Shown here one piece after another: positions 1 to 6,116 of a stretch of DNA of 19,451 nt. Numbering within the stretch: position 1 is the first letter of the stretch; each line of letters opens with the position of its first letter. Both the position numbers and the translations under genes were made by a program. This DNA comes from Succinatimonas sp. UBA7265 (GTDB lineage Bacteria > Pseudomonadota > Gammaproteobacteria > Enterobacterales > Succinivibrionaceae): positions 1-19,451 of the forward strand of contig DKSD01000008.1 of assembly GCA_002473165.1 (NCBI GenBank). The letters run 5' to 3'. The notes beneath the pieces were generated by a model. The model ran no database searches, had not been told where the DNA came from, and was given only the letters and a program-made list of their open reading frames with translations.

Positions 1-1
1 C

Positions 2-100
2 TGCGACAAGGCGGCGCTTGGGCATGCCTTTCACCGCCGTTTTGACTCGGATCAGGATCTGCTGGGGGAGTTTGTCTGCAGTCTGCTCAAAGCCGGGTGA
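2..100 (+). CDS. C-terminal end of an unrecognised protein (partial)
   Basis: The frame is open from the window edge to a TGA at 98-100 and encodes the last 32 residues, starting CDKAALGHAFHRRF and ending SLLKAG. It is immediately followed by a strong intrinsic terminator at 124-165, which supports this as the real 3' end of a plus-strand gene. The other two forward frames either stop early or run through the terminator. I do not recognise the family from this tail, so no function is given. Confidence 0.5.
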   Translation, partial: CDKAALGHAFHRRFDSDQDLLGEFVCSLLKAG

Positions 101-123
101 TTACAACCTAAAAAAACTTAAAG

Positions 124-165
124 AGCGCCAAACCGTGCTGCATCAACGGGTTTGGCGCTTTTTTT
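124..165 (+). terminator. Intrinsic terminator of the upstream gene
   Basis: Perfect 11-bp inverted repeat, AGCGCCAAACC at 124-134 and GGTTTGGCGCT at 149-159, followed by a seven-T run at 159-165. It is the textbook layout for Rho-independent termination of the gene ending at 100. Confidence 0.88.
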
Positions 166-193
166 AACGCTATTCAGGCTAAAGTCAGGGGGT

Positions 194-439
194 ATGGTGT
201 TCACCTTGATCCAGATGTTTTGCCCCGGCATTTTGAGCTTGATCGTCATGCTGCTTTCCTTTGGTTTGATCACCTTGCCGAATATTTCGCTGCTGGTGCG
301 CCGCATGCATGATTTGGACAAGTCTGGCTGGTGGGTGCTGTTAGAGTTCATCCCGCTTGTCGGTTTTATCATCATCTTTGTTTTCTGTTGCATGAAGGGC
401 ACTGAAGGCGCCAACCGTTTCGGACCTCAGGGCGAGTAA
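194..439 (+). CDS. DUF805-family membrane protein, N-terminally truncated
   Basis: The 81 residues match the second half of DUF805 inner-membrane proteins: two hydrophobic segments, the VRRMHDLDKSGWW motif (family form RRLHDxGxSGWW) between them, and the GTEGANRFGP ending. Full-length members are roughly 110-150 residues and begin with an FxGRxxRxEYW segment and another membrane helix, which are missing here. The frame extends upstream only to a TTG at 152 that lies inside the preceding terminator. The ATG at 194 has a GGGGG run just one or two bases before it, too close for good initiation. I see no promoter between the terminator and the ORF. It is most likely a truncated remnant, although a short expressed protein is possible. 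The function of DUF805 is unknown. Confidence 0.55.
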   Translation: MVFTLIQMFCPGILSLIVMLLSFGLITLPNISLLVRRMHDLDKSGWWVLLEFIPLVGFIIIFVFCCMKGTEGANRFGPQGE

Positions 440-458
440 GCCGTAAACTTCAGGAATT

Positions 459-494
459 AAAAAGCCCGGGTAACGTGAAGTTCCCCGGGCTTTT
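459..494. terminator. Bidirectional terminator between the DUF805 fragment and pheA
   Basis: AAAGCCCGGG (461-470) pairs with CCCGGGCTTT (484-493) around a 13-nt loop. T runs follow on both strands (TTTT on plus, TTTTT on minus), so it can end both the plus-strand fragment and the convergent pheA transcript. Confidence 0.85.
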
Positions 495-507
495 GCGTCA
501 GTGCGCT

Positions 508-1671
508 TCAGCCGTGACGTTCGTCCGCCTCGTAGCAGCCTAGGATCTTAAGCGACGACGTGTGCTCCCTGACCTTGCTTAAGGCCTCCTGCATGGCGTT
601 TGAGCTGAGGTTTGCCTGCACGTCGGCAAAGAAGATCTCCTCCCAGGTGTCATGGCCTGAGGCCAGGCGCGGCCTCGAGGTGAGTTTGTCGAGGTTGAGC
701 TTGCGCGAGGAGAACTCCTCGAGCACGCTGATAAGCGATCCCGGGGTGTACTTGGCGACGGTAAAGCTCAGCGAGGTCTTGGCGGGGACAGTCTCGGGGA
801 TCGTCACCGGCGTCATGGAGATCACCACAAAGCGGGTGTAGTTGTGGATGTTGTTTGAGATGTTGTCCATGACGGGCACCAGGCCGAAGTACTGCCCGGA
901 GTGGTGGCTGGCGATGGCCGCGCAGTGCGGATCGCCGAGCTTTTGCACCTGCTCCATGGCCTCAGAGGTCGCCTTGGTGTAGTGGACTCTCACCCCCGGC
1001 ATGAAATCTTTTAAATAGCGCGAGCACTGCTCCACGGGCTGGGGGTGGGAGTAGATGTCGGTGATCTCGCTTAACGCCACCGGTTTTACGGCGAGCACCG
1101 AGTGGTCTATGGGCCTGAAGATCTCCCCCACAAGCACGGCCTTGGAGCCCTGGAGCACATCGAGCACCTGGTTGATGCTGCCCGAGCTCGAATTCTCCAC
1201 GGGAAGCACCCCGTACTCGGTCTTGCCGGAGGTGACGGCGGCGTCGATCTCATCAAAGCTCGCGCAGCCGCGCTCGGCGATCTCGCCTGTGCAGAAATCG
1301 CACCAGCGCATGGCCGCCAGGTGGGAGTACGAGCCTTTGCCCCCGAGGTAGGCAACCGAGGTGCCGCGGCGCAGCCCGCCGTCTTTGCCGCGCAGCTTTT
1401 CGACGATAAAGCGCTGCTCGCAGGACACGGTGTGGGCCATGACCGTGCGGAAGACGGCCGCGGCGAACGATCCGGGCAGGCCGGCCTGGCGCGCCTTGTC
1501 CATGACGGCGGCGAGCTTTTGCATCTCGCGCTGCGGATCGCTTACGGATTTGCCTTCTTTGAGCTTGTTTAAGGCGATATCCTCGGCGACGCTGCGGCGC
1601 TCGCTGAGCAGGGCGATGATTTTGCCATCAATCTCGTCGATGGCCTCACGGCAGGTATTCAGATCTCTCAT
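508..1671 (-). CDS. pheA: Bifunctional chorismate mutase / prephenate dehydratase (P-protein)
   Basis: This cytosolic enzyme of phenylalanine synthesis converts chorismate to prephenate and then to phenylpyruvate. The 387 residues have the E. coli PheA architecture. A helical AroQ-type mutase domain covers residues 1-90 (IDEIDGKIIALLSERR). A prephenate dehydratase domain covers about 105-285, with YLGGKGSYSHLAA at 108-120, ENSSSG at 159-164 and the catalytic TRF at 279-281. An ACT regulatory domain covers about 298-380. The ACT motifs that bind phenylalanine in E. coli (GALV and ESRP) appear as GSLI (311-314) and TSRP (331-334), so feedback inhibition is likely kept. The gene is monocistronic between two terminators. 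The ATG at 1671 is the only sensible start, but it lacks a Shine-Dalgarno sequence and lies directly behind a -10 box. No pheL-like leader peptide or attenuator is visible. Confidence 0.96.
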   Translation of the reverse strand: MRDLNTCREAIDEIDGKIIALLSERRSVAEDIALNKLKEGKSVSDPQREMQKLAAVMDKARQAGLPGSFAAAVFRTVMAHTVSCEQRFIVEKLRGKDGGLRRGTSVAYLGGKGSYSHLAAMRWCDFCTGEIAERGCASFDEIDAAVTSGKTEYGVLPVENSSSGSINQVLDVLQGSKAVLVGEIFRPIDHSVLAVKPVALSEITDIYSHPQPVEQCSRYLKDFMPGVRVHYTKATSEAMEQVQKLGDPHCAAIASHHSGQYFGLVPVMDNISNNIHNYTRFVVISMTPVTIPETVPAKTSLSFTVAKYTPGSLISVLEEFSSRKLNLDKLTSRPRLASGHDTWEEIFFADVQANLSSNAMQEALSKVREHTSSLKILGCYEADERHG

Positions 1672-1678
1672 GGCTTTT

Positions 1679-1707
1679 ATTCTAGCATCGGGGATCTTAA
1701 GGGCAGA
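1679..1707 (-). promoter_or_regulatory. Extended -10 promoter abutting the pheA start codon
   Basis: On the minus strand an extended -10 element, TGC-TAGAAT (TAGAAT at 1679-1684), ends seven bases before the pheA ATG. Transcription would therefore start at or next to the A of the ATG. The -35 position holds TCTGCC, a poor match. The upstream terminator at 1738-1768 leaves little room for another promoter. Confidence 0.5.
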
Positions 1708-1737
1708 AAGGAAGGCGGCACGGACGCTTTTTGCACG

Positions 1738-1768
1738 AAAAAAGGATCGCGCAAGACGCGATCCTTTT
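1738..1768 (-). terminator. Intrinsic terminator of the BI-1-like gene
   Basis: AAAGGATCGCG (1741-1751) and CGCGATCCTTT (1757-1767) form an 11-bp perfect stem with a 5-nt loop. Read on the minus strand it is followed by six Ts, which suits termination of the gene ending at 1791. The T run on the plus strand is shorter. Confidence 0.85.
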
Positions 1769-1790
1769 GAAACTCTTTACGCGTTTAGGC

Positions 1791-2564
1791 TCAGTTGTCG
1801 CGGGCTTTCATGAGCAGGTTGAGGATTTCGATGTAGAGCCACAGGATGGTCACGAGCAGCGAGAACGCGTTGTAGAACTCAAAATATTTGGGCAGGCCGC
1901 GGTCGACGCACACCTGGATCTGATCAAAATCGAGGACCAGGTTTAAGGCGGCGATGAGGCAGATGACCAGCGAGATGCCGATCGACACCGAGCCGCTTGT
2001 CGGAAGCAGCGTCGCGCCAAAAAGCGAGAACACGAAGTTTAAAAGATAGAGCAGGCACACGGCCACGGTGGCGCCGGTCACGATGGCGCGGAAGCGCTGG
2101 GTCGGGACGATGATGTGGAATTTCCACAGCGCCAGCATCACCATCACCACGACAAACGTGGCCATGACGGCGGTGGACACCACGCCCTGATACAGGAATT
2201 CGCAGTAGCCTGAAAACGCGCCGAGGCAGGCGCCCTCGCAGACGGCGTAGAGAGGCGCCGTGATCGGGGCGTACTGCGGCTTGAAGATGGTGACGAAGGC
2301 CACGATCACACCCACCAGCATGCTGCCGAAGATCAGCCCTGACGGCATGGCCCCGCCGCTTTGCATGTAATAGCCTATGGCGTAGTTCATGGAGAACCAG
2401 CCGACGACGAGCGTCAGCGCGATGAGCAGCAGCGATTTGGTGGTGGTGCCGCTGACGGTCGCGGCGTTGGCGTCAGCGCCCTCGCCGCCAAAGTTGAAAG
2501 TGCCGGCGGCGCGTTCCATGACGCCGATGGCAGGATTGGTTGAACGCGTGTTCGAAAGGTTCAT
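1791..2564 (-). CDS. Bax inhibitor-1 / YccA-like integral membrane protein
   Basis: The 257 residues hold about seven hydrophobic transmembrane segments after a polar N-terminus. The start NLSNTRSTNPAIG is typical of the bacterial BI-1-like subgroup (N-x-NP near the start; I place it in the Pfam BaxI_1-type family). The C-terminal segment has the family's conserved acidic residues in LVLDFDQIQ, with FYNAFSLLVTILWLYIEIL as the final helix. BI-1 relatives are proton-sensitive calcium channels or modulators of membrane proteases; the bacterial role is poorly defined. Two ATGs are possible. The one at 2573 lies one base from AGGAG, whereas the one at 2564 has a 10-base spacing and matches where relatives begin, so I chose 2564. 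It is a single-gene unit with a good promoter upstream. Confidence 0.85.
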   Translation of the reverse strand: MNLSNTRSTNPAIGVMERAAGTFNFGGEGADANAATVSGTTTKSLLLIALTLVVGWFSMNYAIGYYMQSGGAMPSGLIFGSMLVGVIVAFVTIFKPQYAPITAPLYAVCEGACLGAFSGYCEFLYQGVVSTAVMATFVVVMVMLALWKFHIIVPTQRFRAIVTGATVAVCLLYLLNFVFSLFGATLLPTSGSVSIGISLVICLIAALNLVLDFDQIQVCVDRGLPKYFEFYNAFSLLVTILWLYIEILNLLMKARDN

Positions 2565-2627
2565 TCCTCTCATTCTCCTAAAATACGGCGCAGCCTAGGC
2601 GCCTTAAAACAAATCCGCTTTTGCCTG

Positions 2628-2656
2628 ATTATAACGTGGGGTCGCGTGATTTGAAA
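2628..2656 (-). promoter_or_regulatory. Sigma-70-type promoter of the BI-1-like gene
   Basis: Perfect -10 TATAAT on the minus strand (2628-2633), with TTTCAA at 2651-2656 as a moderate -35 at 17-bp spacing. The predicted leader is about 50-60 nt and ends in the AGGAG Shine-Dalgarno at 2575-2579. Confidence 0.6.
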
Positions 2657-2669
2657 TTCAAGGTAAATT

Positions 2670-2691
2670 TTTTTAAAAAGGGCTTGTCCCT
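2670..2691 (-). terminator. Weak terminator after the GntR gene
   Basis: On the minus strand a short AGGG-acaag-CCCT hairpin (2679-2691) is followed by TTTTT and further T/A-rich sequence. The stem is only 4 bp, so termination may be partial and some transcripts may run on into the BI-1-like gene. Confidence 0.35.
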
Positions 2692-2714
2692 AAGGTTTGC
2701 CTAAGTGCGGCGCG

Positions 2715-3428
2715 TTAGTCGCGGAACCACTCTTTCTTGCACTTGGCGATCACCGCCTCCATCTGATCGCGCGTGGCGAGCACGTGATCGAGCACCGCCT
2801 GTTTTGCAGCCCGGGTGTCCTTCTTTTTGATGGCGTTTAAGATGCGCTCGTGCGCCTCCGAGGTGCTGATGATCGGGGTGAGCTCGTACTCAAGGGAGAG
2901 GAAACGCACGCGATCGGTCGTGCCTTTGATCTGCTCGACTATGGTCCAGGCGCGGTCTAAGCCTGCGGTATAGAGCAGCGTGCGGTGGAATTCCTCGTCG
3001 AGGCGGAAGTGCTCGTGCAGATCGTACTGCTCGGCTGCGGCCTTCTGACGCTCGAGGTTGTGCTCGAGGTCTGAGATGGTTTTGGCGTTCATGTTCGCGA
3101 TGGCCTTGGCGATGGCGTAGCCTTCTATGGCCATGCGGATGTCGGCGCCCTGCATGATGTCCTGCCTGGAGATGCGGGCCACGCGCGTGGTCTTCTTGGG
3201 CTGGATCTCCACAAAATCGTCTTCGGCGAGTTTGATGAGCGCCTCGCGCACCGGCTGGCGGGACACCTTGGACTTGAACTTTGAGGAGACCTCGTTTTCA
3301 GAGAGCGGATCACCCGGCAGCAGGCGGCACTCGATGATCGCTTTCTTCAAAAAGCGGTAAATCTGTTTGTTGATGGGCTCTTTGGTGTTTTCGACCGCAA
3401 ACTCCGTGGAGAGGTAAAACTCGTTCAT
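2715..3428 (-). CDS. GntR-family transcriptional regulator, FCD (FadR-type) subgroup
   Basis: The 237 residues comprise an N-terminal winged helix-turn-helix (about 20-90, with the typical GDPLSENEVSSKF and VSRQPVREALIKLAEDDFVEI stretches) and a C-terminal all-helical FCD ligand-binding domain. The FCD domain shows the metal/ligand pattern: D in LDEEFHRTLL, then H in SEAHERIL and H in VLDHVLATRD. The ATG at 3428 has AAGGAG six bases upstream; the frame extends to 3512, but that extension is basic, non-conserved and crosses the promoter. The gene is divergent from kdgK-eda. FCD regulators of this kind commonly respond to sugar acids, so a repressor of the KDG pathway that binds the shared intergenic region is the natural inference. 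The ligand cannot be read from sequence. Confidence 0.88.
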   Translation of the reverse strand: MNEFYLSTEFAVENTKEPINKQIYRFLKKAIIECRLLPGDPLSENEVSSKFKSKVSRQPVREALIKLAEDDFVEIQPKKTTRVARISRQDIMQGADIRMAIEGYAIAKAIANMNAKTISDLEHNLERQKAAAEQYDLHEHFRLDEEFHRTLLYTAGLDRAWTIVEQIKGTTDRVRFLSLEYELTPIISTSEAHERILNAIKKKDTRAAKQAVLDHVLATRDQMEAVIAKCKKEWFRD

Positions 3429-3444
3429 GTCCGGCTCCTTAAAA

Positions 3445-3519
3445 GGCTTGCATCCTGCCAAGGGGCAGGCGCTGTTTTTTGTTTTTTTATATTGTATGTC
3501 AGAACGTGGCATGCAAGCC
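3445..3519. repeat. 9-bp inverted repeat flanking the gntR promoter; candidate operator
   Basis: GGCTTGCAT (3445-3453) and ATGCAAGCC (3511-3519) are perfect inverted copies 57 bp apart. They bracket the minus-strand -10 candidate TACAAT (3491-3496). The outer copy overlaps a near-palindrome, TGGCATGCAA (3507-3516), that resembles short GntR-type operators. A CCTGCC-cctt-GGCAGG hairpin (3454-3469) would lie in the gntR leader. Autoregulation through these sites is an inference. Confidence 0.4.
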
Positions 3520-3574
3520 CTGAAAAACGGACTTTATGCAAAATCTGAGAAAATATTTTCGTGAAGCCCAAAAA

Positions 3575-3617
3575 TGATCTGATCACTTTTCAGCTTTGTG
3601 ATCGCTCCGTCACGATC
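3575..3617. promoter_or_regulatory. GATC-rich candidate operator region upstream of kdgK
   Basis: The palindrome TGATC-T-GATCA (3575-3585) and the GTGA-N8-TCAC dyad (3598-3613) lie just upstream of the kdgK -35 box. Four GATC sites (3576, 3581, 3600, 3614) fall within 42 bp. The dyad resembles a CRP site, but its spacer is 8 rather than 6 bp, so CRP binding is doubtful. Either dyad could bind the divergent GntR regulator. Confidence 0.35.
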
Positions 3618-3627
3618 CCCGCCGCCG

Positions 3628-3657
3628 TTGCCTTATGATTTAACGCAACTATATAAA
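3628..3657 (+). promoter_or_regulatory. Sigma-70-type promoter of kdgK-eda
   Basis: TTGCCT (3628-3633) and TATAAA (3652-3657) are separated by 18 bp. The predicted start is near 3664, giving a leader of about 40 nt with GGAG upstream of the kdgK ATG at 3707. Confidence 0.6.
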
Positions 3658-3706
3658 AGGGCGCAAGCCCGCGTTTTTTTCTTTCTGTGTTTGGAGTTTT
3701 ATCACT

Positions 3707-4663
3707 ATGGCAAAAGGTCTGCTGCTCGCCGGCGAGCCCATGGGTCTGTTTATCGCCCAGAGCGAAGGTTCTCTTGACAGCGTCAAGGGTTATTCACTGG
3801 CTGTGGCCGGCGCTGAGTTCAACGTCGCGACCGGCATCGCCCGCTTAGGCCATCCGTCTTCCTACCTCACGAAATTAGGCGATGATCCTTTCGGCAAGCT
3901 TATCTCCCGCGAGCTCAAGGAAAACGGCATCGACAACTCCCTGGTGTTCTACAGCAAAGAGCGCCGCACCGGCTTCATGTTAAAGAGCAAGGTCTCCAAG
4001 GGCGATCCTGAGATCTTCTACTTCAGGGCAGGCTCCGCCGCCTCCACCTTAAGCGTCGAGGACGTCGAGAAAGTCGATTTCTCCCGCTTTGCCTTCATGC
4101 ACTTAACCGGCATCCTTCCGGCGCTGTCCGATTCCACCCGCGCGGCCGTGAAGCTCATGCTCAAAAAAGCCCGCGAGGCCGGCATCTTCGTGTCGTTTGA
4201 CCCGAACCTGCGCCCGCAGCTGTGGCCGTCGCAGGAAGTCATGGTGAGCTACATCAATGATCTGGCCTCCCAGGCCGATCTCGTGCTCCCGGGCGAGGGC
4301 GAGGGCAAGATCCTCTGCGGCACCGAGGATGCGCATGAGATCAACGCCTTCTACCACAAGCTCGGCGCCAGGAGCGTTGTCACGAAATGCGGCCCCACCG
4401 GCGCGCTCATCCTCCACGAGGGCAAAGAGACCATGGTTCCGGGCTTTGTCATCGATAAAGTTGTCGACACCGTGGGCGCAGGCGACGGCTTTGCCGCCGG
4501 CGTGCTCACCGGATTGATGGAGAAACTGCCCATTGAGAAGTGCGTCGAGCGCGGCAACGCCATCGGCGCCATCCAGTGCACGTTCGTCGGCGACAACGAA
4601 GGCCTGCCGACCCCGGCGCAGCTTGAGCAGTTCATGAAGACCCACAAACGCGTTCAGCTTTGA
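3707..4663 (+). CDS. kdgK: 2-dehydro-3-deoxygluconate kinase (PfkB family)
   Basis: KdgK phosphorylates KDG with ATP to 2-keto-3-deoxy-6-phosphogluconate in the cytosol, the step before Eda in hexuronate and pectin breakdown. The 318 residues form a PfkB/ribokinase fold. The N-terminal GEPMGLFIA, followed by GAEFNVATGIARLG, is typical of KDG kinases. The second PfkB signature, DTVGAGDGFAAG, starts at residue 254, with the catalytic Asp at 260 and the GAGD anion hole. The length is normal (about 310-330). The stop codon overlaps the Shine-Dalgarno of eda, so the two genes are co-translated. Confidence that the substrate is KDG rather than another sugar rests mainly on the adjacent aldolase. 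Confidence 0.92.
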   Translation: MAKGLLLAGEPMGLFIAQSEGSLDSVKGYSLAVAGAEFNVATGIARLGHPSSYLTKLGDDPFGKLISRELKENGIDNSLVFYSKERRTGFMLKSKVSKGDPEIFYFRAGSAASTLSVEDVEKVDFSRFAFMHLTGILPALSDSTRAAVKLMLKKAREAGIFVSFDPNLRPQLWPSQEVMVSYINDLASQADLVLPGEGEGKILCGTEDAHEINAFYHKLGARSVVTKCGPTGALILHEGKETMVPGFVIDKVVDTVGAGDGFAAGVLTGLMEKLPIEKCVERGNAIGAIQCTFVGDNEGLPTPAQLEQFMKTHKRVQL

Positions 4664-4674
4664 GGAGGCAGCAC

Positions 4675-5313
4675 ATGTCAAACGTTTTTGATGCCATCGC
4701 CAAATACCGCATTGTCCCGCTCGTAACCCTGGATGATCCCAATGACGCCGTGCCGCTGGGCAAGGCTTTGGTCAAAGGTGGCATCCCGGTTGCCGAGGTG
4801 ACGTTCCGCACCGCCGCAGGCGGCGAAGCCATGGAACGCATGGCCAAAGAGGTTCCGGATCTTATAGTCGGCGCCGGCACCGTCCACGACATCGATCACG
4901 CCATCGAGACGAAAGAGCGCGGCGGCAAGTTCGTGATCACCCCGGGCTTTAACCCTAAGGTCGTTGACTGGTGCTTAAAGCACGACATGCCGGTGTGCCC
5001 GGGCACGGTCACCCCGGCCGATCTCGAGCAGGCTCTGGATTTCGGGCTGAAGCTCGTGAAATTCTTCCCGGCCGGCGCCTACGGCGGGGTCAAGACCTTA
5101 AAGGCCCTGGCAGGCCCTTACGCCATGCTGAAGTTTGTCCCCACCGGCGGGGTGAACCTCGACAACCTGCTGGACTTCTTAAGCCTCAAGAACGTGGCGG
5201 CCGCAGGCGGCAGTTTCGTCCCGCCCTCTGACTGCGTCAAGGCCAAGAACTGGGACGGTGTCGTTGAGACCTGCCAGAAGATCTGCAAGATGGTGGCCTC
5301 GCTCAAAGCCTGA
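4675..5313 (+). CDS. eda: KDPG/KHG aldolase (bifunctional 4-hydroxy-2-oxoglutarate aldolase)
   Basis: Eda cleaves 2-keto-3-deoxy-6-phosphogluconate to pyruvate and glyceraldehyde-3-phosphate, completing KDG use. The 212 residues make a class I (Schiff base) TIM-barrel aldolase. The catalytic Glu is E41 in EVTFRT and the Schiff-base Lys is K129 in LKLVKFFPA. Phosphate-binding loops are VGAGTV (65-70), TPGFNP and PTGGV. The length equals the family norm of about 213. The ATG at 4675 sits 6-7 bases after TGAGGAGG, which overlaps the kdgK stop; a TTG at 4660 in the same frame lies before the Shine-Dalgarno and is not a credible start. It is the second and last gene of the kdgK-eda operon. Confidence 0.95.
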   Translation: MSNVFDAIAKYRIVPLVTLDDPNDAVPLGKALVKGGIPVAEVTFRTAAGGEAMERMAKEVPDLIVGAGTVHDIDHAIETKERGGKFVITPGFNPKVVDWCLKHDMPVCPGTVTPADLEQALDFGLKLVKFFPAGAYGGVKTLKALAGPYAMLKFVPTGGVNLDNLLDFLSLKNVAAAGGSFVPPSDCVKAKNWDGVVETCQKICKMVASLKA

Positions 5314-5348
5314 GTAAAAGTGATCTGACAATCCGTTAATGGAGAATG

Positions 5349-5383
5349 CGGCAGGCGGGCATAAACCCCGCCTGCCGTTTTTT
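5349..5383 (+). terminator. Intrinsic terminator of kdgK-eda
   Basis: CGGCAGGCGGG (5349-5359) and CCCGCCTGCCG (5367-5377) form an 11-bp perfect GC-rich stem, followed by six Ts (5378-5383). Confidence 0.92.
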
Positions 5384-5426
5384 GTCCGCTATACTTACAG
5401 GCCAAACCCAAAACCGGAGATTTAAG

Positions 5427-6116
5427 GTGCAAAGCTGGCATGACATCATCGGGCCGCTCAAACAGAGCGAGGCATTCACTCACGCGTGGAACTACCAGCA
5501 TGCGTTAAGGGCGCAGGGCGTGGCCGTGTACCCGCCTGAGAACAGGATCTTCAGCTCTTTTGCGTACACGCCATTGGAGAAACTCTCCGCGGTCATCATC
5601 GGGCAGGATCCCTACCATGAGCCGGAGCAGGCCATGGGGCTGTCGTTCTCCGTGCCGCCCGGGGTCAAGGTGCCGCCGTCGCTGCGCAATATCTACAAGG
5701 AACTCGCGCGTGAATACCCGGAGTTTAAGATCCCTGAGCACGGCTGCCTCATCCCCTGGGCGCGAGAGGGCGTGCTGCTGTTAAACGCCACGCTTACGGT
5801 AACCCGGGGGCAGGCCAACTCCCACCGCGGCCAGGGCTGGGAGGAGTTCACGGATGCCGTGATCGCGAGGATTTCGCAGTATTGCTCTCATGTGGTGTTT
5901 TTGCTTTGGGGCAGTTCGGCGGCGCAAAAGGGGCAGGGCGTTGACCGCTCGCGCCACCTCGTGCTCACGGCCCCGCATCCCAGCCCGCTCTCGGCTAGCC
6001 GCGGCTTCTTCGGCTGCGGGCATTTTAAGCAGTGCAACGAGTACCTGAAGGCTCACGGCAAAGAGGAGATCATCTGGCAGCTGCCGCTGCACCTGGACGG
6101 CGACGAGGAGCTTTAA
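5427..6116 (+). CDS. ung: Uracil-DNA glycosylase (family 1)
   Basis: Ung removes uracil from DNA, starting base-excision repair of deaminated cytosine and misincorporated dUMP. The 229 residues equal the length of E. coli Ung. All family 1 motifs are present: the water-activating GQDPYH (59-64, catalytic Asp61), the uracil-specificity Asn at the end of LLLN (120), and the DNA-intercalation loop HPSPLSASRGFFG starting at His184. The start is a GTG at 5427, with GGAG seven bases upstream. The frame is open back to 5346, but that part is the terminator of eda and cannot be coding. A TATACT box at 5390-5395 could be its -10, though no -35 is clear. Its TAA overlaps the stop codon of the convergent pseG. 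Confidence 0.95.
   Translation: MQSWHDIIGPLKQSEAFTHAWNYQHALRAQGVAVYPPENRIFSSFAYTPLEKLSAVIIGQDPYHEPEQAMGLSFSVPPGVKVPPSLRNIYKELAREYPEFKIPEHGCLIPWAREGVLLLNATLTVTRGQANSHRGQGWEEFTDAVIARISQYCSHVVFLLWGSSAAQKGQGVDRSRHLVLTAPHPSPLSASRGFFGCGHFKQCNEYLKAHGKEEIIWQLPLHLDGDEEL

Noticed and set aside
1102..1572. Long plus-strand ORF of 156 codons opposite pheA
   Set aside because: It is the antisense shadow of the well-supported pheA frame, with no start signal and no family resemblance.
3597..3613. CRP-like site TGTGA...TCAC before kdgK
   Set aside because: The half-sites are 8 bp apart instead of the 6 bp that CRP requires, so it is kept only as a generic dyad.
4103..4681. Minus-strand ORF of 192 codons opposite kdgK
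   Set aside because: It is a shadow of the high-GC kdgK coding sequence; kdgK has clear PfkB motifs, promoter and operon context.
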